Shown one piece after another: positions 53,522 to 61,611 of a DNA stretch of 64,000 nucleotides (position 1 is the first letter of the stretch; every line of letters starts with the position of its first letter). The notes below the pieces were generated by a model. It worked only from the letters and a program-made list of their open reading frames with translations, was not told the DNA's origin and searched no databases. The translations under genes were made by a program, and so were the position numbers. The DNA is from JAVJST01 sp965229715 (lineage in GTDB: Bacteria; Pseudomonadota; Alphaproteobacteria; Rhodospirillales; Casp-alpha2): NCBI GenBank assembly GCA_965229715.1, contig CBDDJL010000002.1, forward strand, positions 62,001-126,000, in the 5' to 3' direction.

Positions 53522-54388
53522 ATGAACACCGATCTGCCGAGGAACATTACGCCGGACGAGATCGCCGCCTACGACCGCGACGGCTTCGTCATGCTGCGGG
53601 GCCTGTTCGACGCCGACTGGATCGCCCTGCTCGACGCCGGCCTGCGCGAGACGCGCGCCGCGCCGACCGACCGCGGCCATGCCTGGGACCGCGACGATCA
53701 GCAGCGCGAGATGTATTACGACACCTTCGCGTGGCAGGGCGTGCCGCAATACCGGCGGTTCGTCGCCGAAAGCCCGTGCGCCGAGCTGGCCGGCCGGCTG
53801 ATGGGGGCGGCGCGGGTCAACTTCTTCTTCGAGGCGGTGTTCTGCCGCTCGCCGGGCACGCAGTTCCGCACGCCGTGGCACCAGGACGAGCCTTACTGGT
53901 CGGTCGAGGGGTTTCAGACGTGCACCGCGTGGATGCCGCTGGTTCCCGTGGCGGCCGAGAGTGCGCTGAGCGTGGTGCCGGGTTCGCACAAATGGGGCAA
54001 GCGGTTCCTGCAAACGGACTTCGGCCAGTTGAACCCCGACGGCCGCGCCAACGTGCCGCATTCGGATTATTCCGTGCTGTCGGATGCCGAGCCGATGCCC
54101 GACATCGACGCCGAGGCGGCGCGCTACAATCCGACCAGCTACGACATGCAGCCGGGCGACGTGCTGGTGTTCAACGGGCGCACGATCCACGGCGGCTCGG
54201 GGATGCTGGCCGCCGACCGTGAACTCCGCGTGTTCACCTCGAAGTGGGCCGGCGACGACGTCCGGGTGCGGTTCAAGGAATGGGGGATGGACCCCGACTA
54301 TTCCGAAGAGATGACCGCTGCGGGTCTCAAGCCGGGAGACAAACTCGGCACCGAGCTTTACCCCGAAATCTGGCAACGCACCGCCTGA
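53522..54388 (+). CDS. PhyH family dioxygenase
   Basis: A 288-aa PhyH-fold oxygenase: H-x-D in TPWHQDEPYWSVEGFQ near residue 121, distal His in GRTIHGGSGMLAAD near 222 and a following Arg (RELRVFTSKW). The N-terminal NITPDEIAAYDRDGFVMLRG is the common PhyH opening. It is flanked by repeats on both sides and has no operon partner. Substrate unknown; it differs clearly from the two other PhyH proteins in the window. Confidence 0.85.
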   Translation: MNTDLPRNITPDEIAAYDRDGFVMLRGLFDADWIALLDAGLRETRAAPTDRGHAWDRDDQQREMYYDTFAWQGVPQYRRFVAESPCAELAGRLMGAARVNFFFEAVFCRSPGTQFRTPWHQDEPYWSVEGFQTCTAWMPLVPVAAESALSVVPGSHKWGKRFLQTDFGQLNPDGRANVPHSDYSVLSDAEPMPDIDAEAARYNPTSYDMQPGDVLVFNGRTIHGGSGMLAADRELRVFTSKWAGDDVRVRFKEWGMDPDYSEEMTAAGLKPGDKLGTELYPEIWQRTA

Positions 54389-54562
54389 GACCCGGCGGTC
54401 ATCTCGGGTCTCGCACGCGGCACCGCGCGCACGGGGATGCCCGCCTGTGCGAAGCTCTGCTTCGCTGCGGCGTGACAAGGCATGGGTTGGCCGTGCGCGC
54501 ATGGATCGTGGATAGCACCCATTCCAGAACACCCAACTGATCATCCGGACGCCACATCACTA

Positions 54563-54691
54563 ATGATTAGAGCCTATCGTAAAGTCACAGGACGTCCAGA
54601 GATGGAACGGGAAGCACAGTTGACGATGGATGAGCTTTGGCAAAGCCTCGATGAAGGCATTTCTGATTTCTCCGAGCAGAAAACTAGTTAG
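54563..54691 (+). CDS. 42-aa acidic ORF of lower GC, doubtful
   Basis: An ATG frame MIRAYRKVTGRPEMEREAQL followed by TMDELWQSLDEGISDFSEQK in a visibly AT-richer patch than its surroundings. No clear Shine-Dalgarno. It resembles the tail of an antitoxin or a transferred fragment, but no partner gene is present. The rest of the 480-bp space 54389-54868 contains only the repeat at 54781. Confidence 0.3.
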   Translation: MIRAYRKVTGRPEMEREAQLTMDELWQSLDEGISDFSEQKTS

Positions 54692-54780
54692 AAGTGCGTA
54701 CGCCCGTTCTAAACACCCGATAAATCAGAGTTCTCGCAGCCAATCATTTCGGCAACCGGTGTCGGGAAGATAAGGGAATC

Positions 54781-54826
54781 CGCCTCTTCTTCGATACGAC
54801 CCTTCGGATCTACTCAGGATGAGGCG
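54781..54826. repeat. CTTCGATACGACCC repeat, copy 1
   Basis: CGCCTC ... GAGGCG bounded element containing TTCGATACGACCCTTCGG and TCTACTCAGGATGAGG. A nearly identical copy lies at 55384-55428. It is a dispersed intergenic element; the core can fold on its GACCCTTCGGATC part. Confidence 0.6.
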
Positions 54827-54868
54827 GTCTTTCCCTCGGCACGAGGTGCGTTTCGGTAAGGTCTCGGT

Positions 54869-55156
54869 TTAGCCGTTGGCGATCTCGATCAGCACATCCG
54901 CGTGGCACGGGCCGTCGAGCGGGCAGAAGCACGCCAGATCCTTGCTGCGCAGGTGCGCGCGGACCTCGGCGGCGTGGGGCTGAATCCAGGCGCGGAACAG
55001 ATCGACCGCCTCGGCGCGGCTCATCGGCCGGCCGTGATCCGGATGCGGGTCGCCGATGCGAAACGGGTTGCCCCACTTCGACGGCCGCGCCACGGACATC
55101 GCGCCGGGCGGCATGCGCCAGCCTTTCCGTCTTTTCTGCTGGATGCGTTCGGGCAT
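54869..55156 (-). CDS. DUF4326 domain-containing protein
   Basis: A 95-aa protein with the complete DUF4326 pattern: VARPSKWGNPFRIGDPH near residue 23, AVDLFRAWIQPHAAEVRAHL, and LRSKDLACFCPLDGPCHADV near 70 with the Cys and His residues. The family is found in phages and bacteria and has no established function. It sits in a repeat-rich stretch between the PhyH gene and argG, with no partner. Confidence 0.82.
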   Translation of the reverse strand: MPERIQQKRRKGWRMPPGAMSVARPSKWGNPFRIGDPHPDHGRPMSRAEAVDLFRAWIQPHAAEVRAHLRSKDLACFCPLDGPCHADVLIEIANG

Positions 55157-55617
55157 GCATTTGCCTCCCTATCCGACAGGCCCCTTCGCATGCGGGGATG
55201 GCGTCCGGTAGGCCGGTTTCTCTGCGAGAATACCACGCCGTATCGGCGAGGGGGTCGAAATGCTCACCCCCACACTCAGGCCATATGCCACCCCCACCCT
55301 GACCCTCCCCCTTCAAGGGGGAGGGAAAAAGGGTGTGCCACGATCAGAGAGATTTCAGATGACGCTGTCAGGCCGGGCGAAATGCCTCTCCTTCGATACG
55401 ACCCTTCGGGTCTACTCAGGATGAGGCGGCCCCGCCTTCGCCGATGGGACATCGGCTTCGGCGGGCAGGCATTCCCTAACGCTGACAGGTGCCACGATCA
55501 GATAGATTTCGGGTGTAGCGACCTTGCCGGGCGAAATGCCTCTCCGGCCATTCCCATTTCGCCCGGGAGTTTGGCCTCGCCCGGCCATTCCCCCGGCGTC
55601 CGGCGCGCATCGTTTGG
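55157..55617. repeat. Repeat-rich intergenic block between DUF4326 gene and argG
   Basis: No gene seen in 461 bp. It contains a perfect palindrome (CCCTCCCCC/GGGGGAGGG, 55303-55325), the second copy of the CTTCGATACG element (55384-55428), two related stretches starting GTGCCACGATCAGA (about 55335 and 55490), a half copy of the covarying hairpin (55373-55391), and one full copy (55527-55566). The half copy runs straight into the CTTCGATACG element, as if one repeat had inserted into another. Confidence 0.65.
55527..55566. repeat. Covarying hairpin family, copy A
   Basis: CCGGGCGAAATG (55527-55538) pairs perfectly with CATTTCGCCCGG (55555-55566) around a 16-nt loop CCTCTCCGGCCATTCC, which contains an inner GCC/GGC pair. 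Same architecture as copies at 57273-57313 and 57848-57887 but with different paired bases in the variable part of the stem. Confidence 0.75.
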
Positions 55618-56817
<1,200 letters not shown>

Positions 56818-57061
56818 GCGTTTGTTCCTTCAACCATTCGCGCCTGGCCGACCCGGCCATCCCCAGGCGCGAGTCCTGTGTGGCGAGTCCGACGTGGCGG
56901 CGCAGTATAGGCAGCGCATTCGCGCTATCAAGCATGAGCAATTCCCGGGCGCTTCGTTGCCGGCAATCCGGTGCACCCCGTCCACGCGCCACGCCGCGCC
57001 GGCCATTCCCACGGCGCGCGGGTATTTTGCGGCAGGCATTGCGCACAGGAATTCCGTCCAA

Positions 57062-57260
57062 TTGAAAGCGGCCGCGCAAAGACGTATCATTCCGCTCAAG
57101 AGAACGACCCTGAAAATTCGGTGCGTTCCCAATCCGGGCCGCTTGATCGGTCCGCCAGAAACGCCGCCCTACCCGCGGCATCATCGGGGATCGGGACCTA
57201 GGCCGGTCCGCCGAGCAGAAACAGGAAGCCGCCGGCACCGCCGGCGGCTTCGCTTTTCTC
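57062..57260 (+). ncRNA. Candidate small RNA between argG and small membrane protein gene
   Basis: TTGAAA (57062-57067), a 17-base spacer and TATCAT (57085-57090) make a near-consensus sigma-70 promoter. About 140 bp downstream is a strong intrinsic terminator (57225-57257), and no plausible ORF with a ribosome binding site lies between. The predicted transcript starts near 57097 and is about 160 nt. It contains two CGGTCCGCC repeats (57148 and 57204 region). It does not resemble 6S, SRP or tmRNA as I know them. The rest of 56818-57061 shows no feature beyond the argG leader. Confidence 0.4.
57225..57257 (+). terminator. Strong orphan intrinsic terminator
   Basis: GAAGCCGCCGG (57225-57235) and CCGGCGGCTTC (57241-57251) form a perfect 11-bp stem with a 5-nt loop, followed by GCTTTTC. 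There is no protein gene upstream on the plus strand within at least 1 kb, so it must end an RNA gene or a lost gene. Confidence 0.75.
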
Positions 57261-57272
57261 TCACCTCAGTAA

Positions 57273-57313
57273 CCGGGCGACGCGGGAATGGCCTGGTGAG
57301 GCGCGTCGCCCGG
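57273..57313. repeat. Covarying hairpin family, copy C
   Basis: CCGGGCGACGCG (57273-57284) pairs with CGCGTCGCCCGG (57302-57313) around GGAATGGCCTGGTGAGG. It is the reverse-orientation equivalent of copies A and B, sharing GGGAATGGCC and GAGGC in the loop; the variable stem bases GACGC/GCGTC replace GAAAT/ATTTC. Confidence 0.7.
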
Positions 57314-57340
57314 CCGTCATCCGTCGATACGCCGCGCGCA
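57298..57340. repeat. 43-bp direct repeat, copies 57298-57340 and 57384-57426
   Basis: GAGGCGCGTCGCCCG, nine unmatched bases, then CGTCGATACGCCGCGCGCA; the second copy starts 86 bp later with the same 15- and 19-bp blocks. Its first block is the right arm of hairpin copy C, and the second copy is preceded by GGAATGGCC, suggesting a degenerate second hairpin. Confidence 0.65.
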
Positions 57341-57525
57341 TGGCGCGTGGAAAGCCCCAGGAATGGCCGATGTCGGCCTTCGGGAGGCGCGTCGCCCGTC
57401 CCTCTTACGTCGATACGCCGCGCGCACGGGGATGGTTGGCATACCTGATATGCAATCTCTGCGATTCTGCTTACCCGCCGTTTCCCCTATGTCTCGCCCA
57501 CTACTTCTGAGGGGGAGTTTTCGAG

Positions 57526-57675
57526 ATGACCGTTATTACCCGCCACGAAATTCGCATCCGCCGCCGCATCAACATGCTGGCCGGCCTCGCGCTCGCCGCC
57601 ATCGCCGGCTCGCTCTACGCCGTTTGCCGCTTCACCGGCAACGGCTCGCTGGATAGACTTGTCGCTACAATTTAA
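57526..57675 (+). CDS. 49-aa single-span membrane protein
   Basis: GAGGGGGAG eight bases before the ATG marks a ribosome binding site for a 49-codon frame starting MTVITRHEIRIRRRINMLAG. A basic N-terminus is followed by one hydrophobic helix (LAGLALAAIAGSLYAVC) and a short polar tail. The coding patch ends at a TAA at 57673-57675. No family recognised. It sits between the two hairpin copies C and B. Confidence 0.5.
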   Translation: MTVITRHEIRIRRRINMLAGLALAAIAGSLYAVCRFTGNGSLDRLVATI

Positions 57676-57730
57676 GACGGCTGCGGCCGCGCAGGGATGG
57701 ATCGGTTGGCTGCGCGGCCCTTTCCCCGTC

Positions 57731-57753
57731 ATGCCCGGACGTGATCCGGGCAT
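57731..57753. repeat. REP-like hairpin, copy 2
   Basis: ATGCCCGGA (57731-57739) and TCCGGGCAT (57745-57753) with loop CGTGA; inverted relative to the copy at 51294. The 227 bp 57676-57902 hold only this repeat and the hairpin copy B. Confidence 0.7.
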
Positions 57754-57847
57754 CCACGAAATATCGCTGGAATCGCAGCGTTTTCTGCGTCCCCTACGCC
57801 CTAGCCAGACGCCACAATCAGTAGACGCATGTTTTTGTGTAAACAGG

Positions 57848-57887
57848 CCGGGCGCAATGCCTCTCCGGCCATTCCCATTGCGCCCGG
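57848..57887. repeat. Covarying hairpin family, copy B
   Basis: CCGGGCGCAATG (57848-57859) pairs with CATTGCGCCCGG (57876-57887); the loop is identical to copy A (CCTCTCCGGCCATTCC). The single stem difference from copy A is compensated on the other arm. A further GACGGTGAGC/GCTCACCGTC stem (57888-57910) overlaps the stop of the ATPase gene. Confidence 0.75.
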
Positions 57888-57902
57888 GACGGTGAGCGCC
57901 GC

Positions 57903-59399
57903 TCACCGTCTTTGCTTGGCATCCCGTTCCGCCTTGCGCTTGGCGTGGAAGCTCCTGAGCGTCGGATCGCGGTCGAGCCAGTAGGCATAGAGCGCGATCG
58001 GCGCGAGGGTCACGTCGATGCCGCTCATGGTGCCGGGCCGCGCCAGCGACTGGGTCAGGATATAGGAGATCGCGTCGCGGTTGGTGCGCTTGACGAAATC
58101 GACCAGCTCGCCCGGCTTGTGCGCCGGGGACTTGTACTTGTCGGCCCAGTCGAACTCGTAGACATGGTCGGGCCGGCCGCTTTCCGGATCGAGCGCCATG
58201 AGCTCGACGGCGCCGCCCTTCCAGCTCGCATAGGCCAGGGTCTCGACCGAGCGGGCGCCGAGCCACTGCGAGACCAGCGCCGTCTCGGCGAGCCGGGGGA
58301 AGGCGTGGTCGGCGGTCGTCACCGGGCCGTAGAGCGCGGTGTAGAGACACGGCGCGGTGAGGTAGACCTTGAAGGCGACGGCGCGCTGGAACGGCTTGGC
58401 GTCGCGGTCGACGCGCGGCAGGCGGCGGATCAGGAAGGCCGCCTCGAGGTAGTCGAGGTACTTGCGCAGCGTGTTCTTGGCGATGCCGGCGACCTTGGCG
58501 AGGTCGTCCATGGTGATCTCGCGCGCGGTGTTGAAGGCGAGGATCGCGAACAGGCGGTTGAGCTCCTGCGCGTCGTTGACCCCGGCCATGCCGGCGAGGT
58601 CCTTGTGCAGCACGCGGTCGGCGACGCCGTCGCGGATGAAGGTCGGCGCCGGCGCGCCCGAGGTCCGCTGCCCAAGCACGCCTTCGAGGAAGCCGCCGAA
58701 GTTGACGTAGCGGTGGAACTCCTGATTGAGCAGCGCGCCGGCGCCCTTGCGCACGGCGACCTGGACATGTGCGGCGGCGGCTTCCGATTTCGCCGCGCCG
58801 CTCTTGCCGAGATCGAAGGCCTCCGCCTCCGAACCGCGGAAACGCAGGAATTCGAGAAACGTCAGCGGCGGCAGGATGAAGGTGGTCATGCGGCCGCCGT
58901 GGGTCTTGGTCTCCGGGACCAGCGACGGCGCGCCCGACGACACGGCGGCGACGAACCGCGCCCTGGGCCGTTTGGCGGCGAGCGCCAGCAACAGATTTTC
59001 CCAGTCGCGGACGTACTGGATCTCGTCGAAGAAGACGTAGATCTCGGCCTGGGGGTTGTGCTTGTAGCGCCGGCAGAACATCTCGAACAGGGTCGCCAGA
59101 TCGGCCGCCGTGTAGCTCGGCGTGGTCAGCGAGGCGTAGAACACGCTCTGCGGGCTGACGCCCTCGCCGATCAGGTGCGCGACCATCTGGCGCAGGATCA
59201 CCGTCTTGCCGGCGCGCAGCGGCCCGGCGACGACCAGCACCTCGCCGGCGGCCGACTGCATCAGCCGGTCGTAGAACGCCGGGAAGAACGCGCGGCGCGT
59301 CGGATTCTTGAACTTGACCTTGGTCTCGTCCGTGAACTCCCACCACGGGTTGTCGAACGCCAACCGATGGAACAGATCGTTGTCGGAGATGCTATGCAC
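57903..59399 (-). CDS. AAA_14/DUF4143 family ATP-binding protein
   Basis: A 498-aa ATPase: Walker A VAGPLRAGKTVILRQMV near residue 57, Walker B EIYVFFDEIQYVRDWE near 120, a winged-helix-like centre (VAGIAKNTLRKYLDYLEAAF) and a C-terminal DUF4143-type nuclease-like domain (ETLAYASWKGGAVELMALDP; VYEFDWADKYKSPAHKPGEL). This family is very common in variable genomic regions and has no settled function. Next to a repeat block, monocistronic. Confidence 0.85.
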   Translation of the reverse strand: MHSISDNDLFHRLAFDNPWWEFTDETKVKFKNPTRRAFFPAFYDRLMQSAAGEVLVVAGPLRAGKTVILRQMVAHLIGEGVSPQSVFYASLTTPSYTAADLATLFEMFCRRYKHNPQAEIYVFFDEIQYVRDWENLLLALAAKRPRARFVAAVSSGAPSLVPETKTHGGRMTTFILPPLTFLEFLRFRGSEAEAFDLGKSGAAKSEAAAAHVQVAVRKGAGALLNQEFHRYVNFGGFLEGVLGQRTSGAPAPTFIRDGVADRVLHKDLAGMAGVNDAQELNRLFAILAFNTAREITMDDLAKVAGIAKNTLRKYLDYLEAAFLIRRLPRVDRDAKPFQRAVAFKVYLTAPCLYTALYGPVTTADHAFPRLAETALVSQWLGARSVETLAYASWKGGAVELMALDPESGRPDHVYEFDWADKYKSPAHKPGELVDFVKRTNRDAISYILTQSLARPGTMSGIDVTLAPIALYAYWLDRDPTLRSFHAKRKAERDAKQRR

Positions 59400-59559
59400 G
59401 CGCGCAGACCCCGCTCACCGGCGTCCCCCCTGAGACAAGCCTGATCGATCCGTGGTTGGAAATTCTGACGAATCAAGAGCGATCAACGGATTGACCTTAA
59501 TCGAACATGGCGCTGCGGCACAACGGAAATACGCGACAGGCAATGAAAAACCATAGTGT

Positions 59560-60168
59560 CTAGCCGGACAGCAGATCCCCGACTCGCGCCCGGAGCGGCG
59601 GCAGGATGTCGCGCTCGAACCACGGATTGCGTTTCTGCCAGCCGGCCGTGCGCCAGCTCGGGTGCGGCAACGGCCAGTAATCGGGCATGAATTCCTTATA
59701 TTTCTCAACGGCCTGGGTCATCGTTCCCTTGTGCCGGCCTTTCAGGTAGTAGGCCTGCGCGTGGATTCCGACCAGCAAGGTCACCTCAATGCCCTTCATC
59801 AGCGAGAGCGCCCGGTCGTGCCACAGCGGCGCGCACTCGGGCCGGGGCGGATTGTCGCCGCCCGACTTGCCGTCTTTGCCCTGGGCGACGCCGGGATAGC
59901 AGAACCCCATCGGCATGATGGCGATCCGGGGCGAGGCGTAGAATGTGTCGCGGTCGACGCCGAGCCAGTCGCGCAGCCGGTCGCCGGACTTGTCGTCCCA
60001 CGGGATGCCGCTCTCGTGGACCCGGGTGCCCGGCGCCTGGCCGATGATCAGCAGGCGCGCCTCGGGCAGCAGCACCGTGACCGGCCGGGGCCCCAGCGGC
60101 AGATGCTCGGCACAATGCGTGCAGGCGGCGATTTCGCGGCTGAGCCGCGTGAGGGCCGTCTTGCTCAT
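59560..60168 (-). CDS. Uracil-DNA glycosylase family protein
   Basis: A 202-aa protein of the UDG superfamily: CTHCAEHLPLGPRPV near residue 16, motif A LLIIGQAPGTRVHESGIPWD near 39, GDRLRDWLG, and HPSWRTAGWQKRNPWFE near the end (the motif-2-like HPS). It resembles the small UDG-superfamily enzymes with unproven substrate. The ATG overlaps the sirtuin stop (ATGA), so the two are cotranslated. Repair of deaminated or damaged bases is the likely role. Confidence 0.8.
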   Translation of the reverse strand: MSKTALTRLSREIAACTHCAEHLPLGPRPVTVLLPEARLLIIGQAPGTRVHESGIPWDDKSGDRLRDWLGVDRDTFYASPRIAIMPMGFCYPGVAQGKDGKSGGDNPPRPECAPLWHDRALSLMKGIEVTLLVGIHAQAYYLKGRHKGTMTQAVEKYKEFMPDYWPLPHPSWRTAGWQKRNPWFERDILPPLRARVGDLLSG

Positions 60169-60962
60169 GATACGGTCTCCAGCATCTGATCGACCCAGCG
60201 GGGGACGATCTCGGTCGCCGGGCCGTGCCGGCACTCGGCGAAACGGGCGGCGCCGTCGGACGGCTCGAGGTTGAGCTCCAGGGTGTGGGCGCGGCCGATG
60301 CGCCGGACCAGGCCGACGAACCCGGCCGCCGGATAGACCGCGCCCGAGGTGCCGATCGAGACGAACAGACCGCAATTGCTCAGGGCCTGCTGGATGCGGT
60401 CCATCCCGAGCGGCGTTTCGCCGAACCACACGACATTGGGCCGGAGGCCGCCGGCCGCGCCGCAGCCTTCGCAAACATCGGCGGTCGACAGGTCGCCGCG
60501 CCACGGCACCACATGGGCGCAGCCGTTGCAGCGCACCTCGCGGTGCCGCCCGTGCATGTGGATCAGGTTCTGCGTGCCGGCTTCCTCGTGCAGGTTGTCG
60601 ACGTTCTGGGTCACCACCAGCACCTCGCCCGGCCACGCCGCCTCGAGCCGCGCGAGGGCTTCGTGCGCGGCGTTGGGTGCAACCTCGCGTTTCAGCATCT
60701 GCGCCCGGCGCCAGTTGTAGAACGCATGCACCCGGTCGGGATCGCGGGCGAACGCCTCGGGCGTCGCGACGTCCTCGATGCGGACCTGCGACCAGATGCC
60801 GTCGGCATCGCGAAACGTCGAAAGGCCCGACTCCTTGGAAATGCCGGCGCCCGTCAGCACGACGATCGGCGTTGCGGACGACATTTCCGGTGACGTTGCT
60901 GGTGACGTTTCTGGCGAAGTTTCTGGCGTAATATCTGGCATGACTTCAGAAGAAAACGACAT
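60165..60962 (-). CDS. cobB: NAD-dependent protein deacylase (SIR2 family)
   Basis: A 265-aa sirtuin: VVLTGAGISKESGLSTFRD near residue 33, TQNVDNLHEEAG, catalytic His in IHMHGRHREVRC near 131, four Zn-binding Cys (C-x-x-C twice), and FVSIGTSGAVYPAAGFV. CobB removes acetyl, succinyl or related groups from lysines using NAD. The N-terminus carries a TSPE/TSPA tetrapeptide repeat coded by 12-bp units. The ATG at 60962 is used; in-frame ATGs at 60941 and 60884 would drop part or all of the tail. Confidence 0.9.
   Translation of the reverse strand: MSFSSEVMPDITPETSPETSPATSPEMSSATPIVVLTGAGISKESGLSTFRDADGIWSQVRIEDVATPEAFARDPDRVHAFYNWRRAQMLKREVAPNAAHEALARLEAAWPGEVLVVTQNVDNLHEEAGTQNLIHMHGRHREVRCNGCAHVVPWRGDLSTADVCEGCGAAGGLRPNVVWFGETPLGMDRIQQALSNCGLFVSIGTSGAVYPAAGFVGLVRRIGRAHTLELNLEPSDGAARFAECRHGPATEIVPRWVDQMLETVS
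60885..60944. repeat. Five 12-bp tandem repeats in the cobB 5' end
   Basis: Units of 12 bp with core CTGGTGACGT or CTGGCGAAGT, five copies 60885-60944, coding in the minus sense for Thr-Ser-Pro-Glu type repeats. Being a multiple of three, copy-number change would alter tail length without frameshift. Confidence 0.7.
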
Positions 60963-61049
60963 GGTCGGTTTGCTGCCTTGCCCGGCGCCGCCGGGCGATG
61001 ATAATCGCGGGGTCGAAGCCGCAACTGGAAACGTAGTGAGTCCCGCCCC

Positions 61050-61529
61050 ATGGTCAACGTGCTTTTCGTCTGTCTCGGTAACATCTGCCGTTCGCCGACC
61101 GCCGAAGGCGTGTTCCGGGCGCTGGTCGAGCGCGAGGGTTACGCCGGGCAAATCCGGTGCGACAGCGCCGGCACCCGATCATGGCACATCGGCAGCCCGC
61201 CCGACGGCCGTGCGACCGAAGCGGCAGCGCGGCGCGGCATCGACCTGACCCCATTGCGGGCGCGTCAGACCTCGGCGCGGGATTTCGCGCGGTTCGACTA
61301 CGTCATCGCCATGGACCGTTCGAACGCGGACAATCTTCGCCGTATGGCGCCCCGCGGCAGCGAAGACCGGATCCGCATGATGCTGTCATTCGCGCCGGAC
61401 CTCGGCATCGACGAGGTGCCCGATCCCTATTTCGGCGCCGGCGACGGCTTCGAGCGCGTGCTCGACATGATCGAGGCGGCATCCGGCGGGCTGCTCGCGG
61501 ACATCGTCGAAACCCGGCTCAGCGCATGA
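61050..61529 (+). CDS. Low-molecular-weight protein-tyrosine phosphatase
   Basis: A 159-aa enzyme with P-loop FVCLGNICRSPTAEGVF near residue 8 (C-x5-R-S) and the general-acid motif EVPDPYFGAGDGFERV near 126. LMW-PTPs dephosphorylate tyrosine kinases involved in exopolysaccharide export or other proteins. Divergent from cobB with 87 bp between starts. Confidence 0.92.
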   Translation: MVNVLFVCLGNICRSPTAEGVFRALVEREGYAGQIRCDSAGTRSWHIGSPPDGRATEAAARRGIDLTPLRARQTSARDFARFDYVIAMDRSNADNLRRMAPRGSEDRIRMMLSFAPDLGIDEVPDPYFGAGDGFERVLDMIEAASGGLLADIVETRLSA

Positions 61530-61611
61530 AACCGGATATGTCTGATTAGACCTCGAAGCGCGCATCCGTTAGGCTTCAACCTGCACTTGTCGGAAGCAGG
61601 AAGATCGGCAC

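Noticed and set aside
54563..54691. Antitoxin of a toxin-antitoxin pair
   Set aside because: No neighbouring toxin-like ORF and no recognisable antitoxin motif; reported only as a doubtful ORF.
57097..57260. Candidate RNA as 6S RNA or SRP RNA
   Set aside because: The ends do not pair as in 6S RNA and the conserved GGTCAGGTCCGGAAGGAAGC-type SRP loop is absent; kept only as an unclassified candidate.
57298..57426. Two 43-bp direct repeats resembling a minimal CRISPR
   Set aside because: Only two copies with an internal mismatch block, no third unit, no cas genes, and the repeat is part of a hairpin element.
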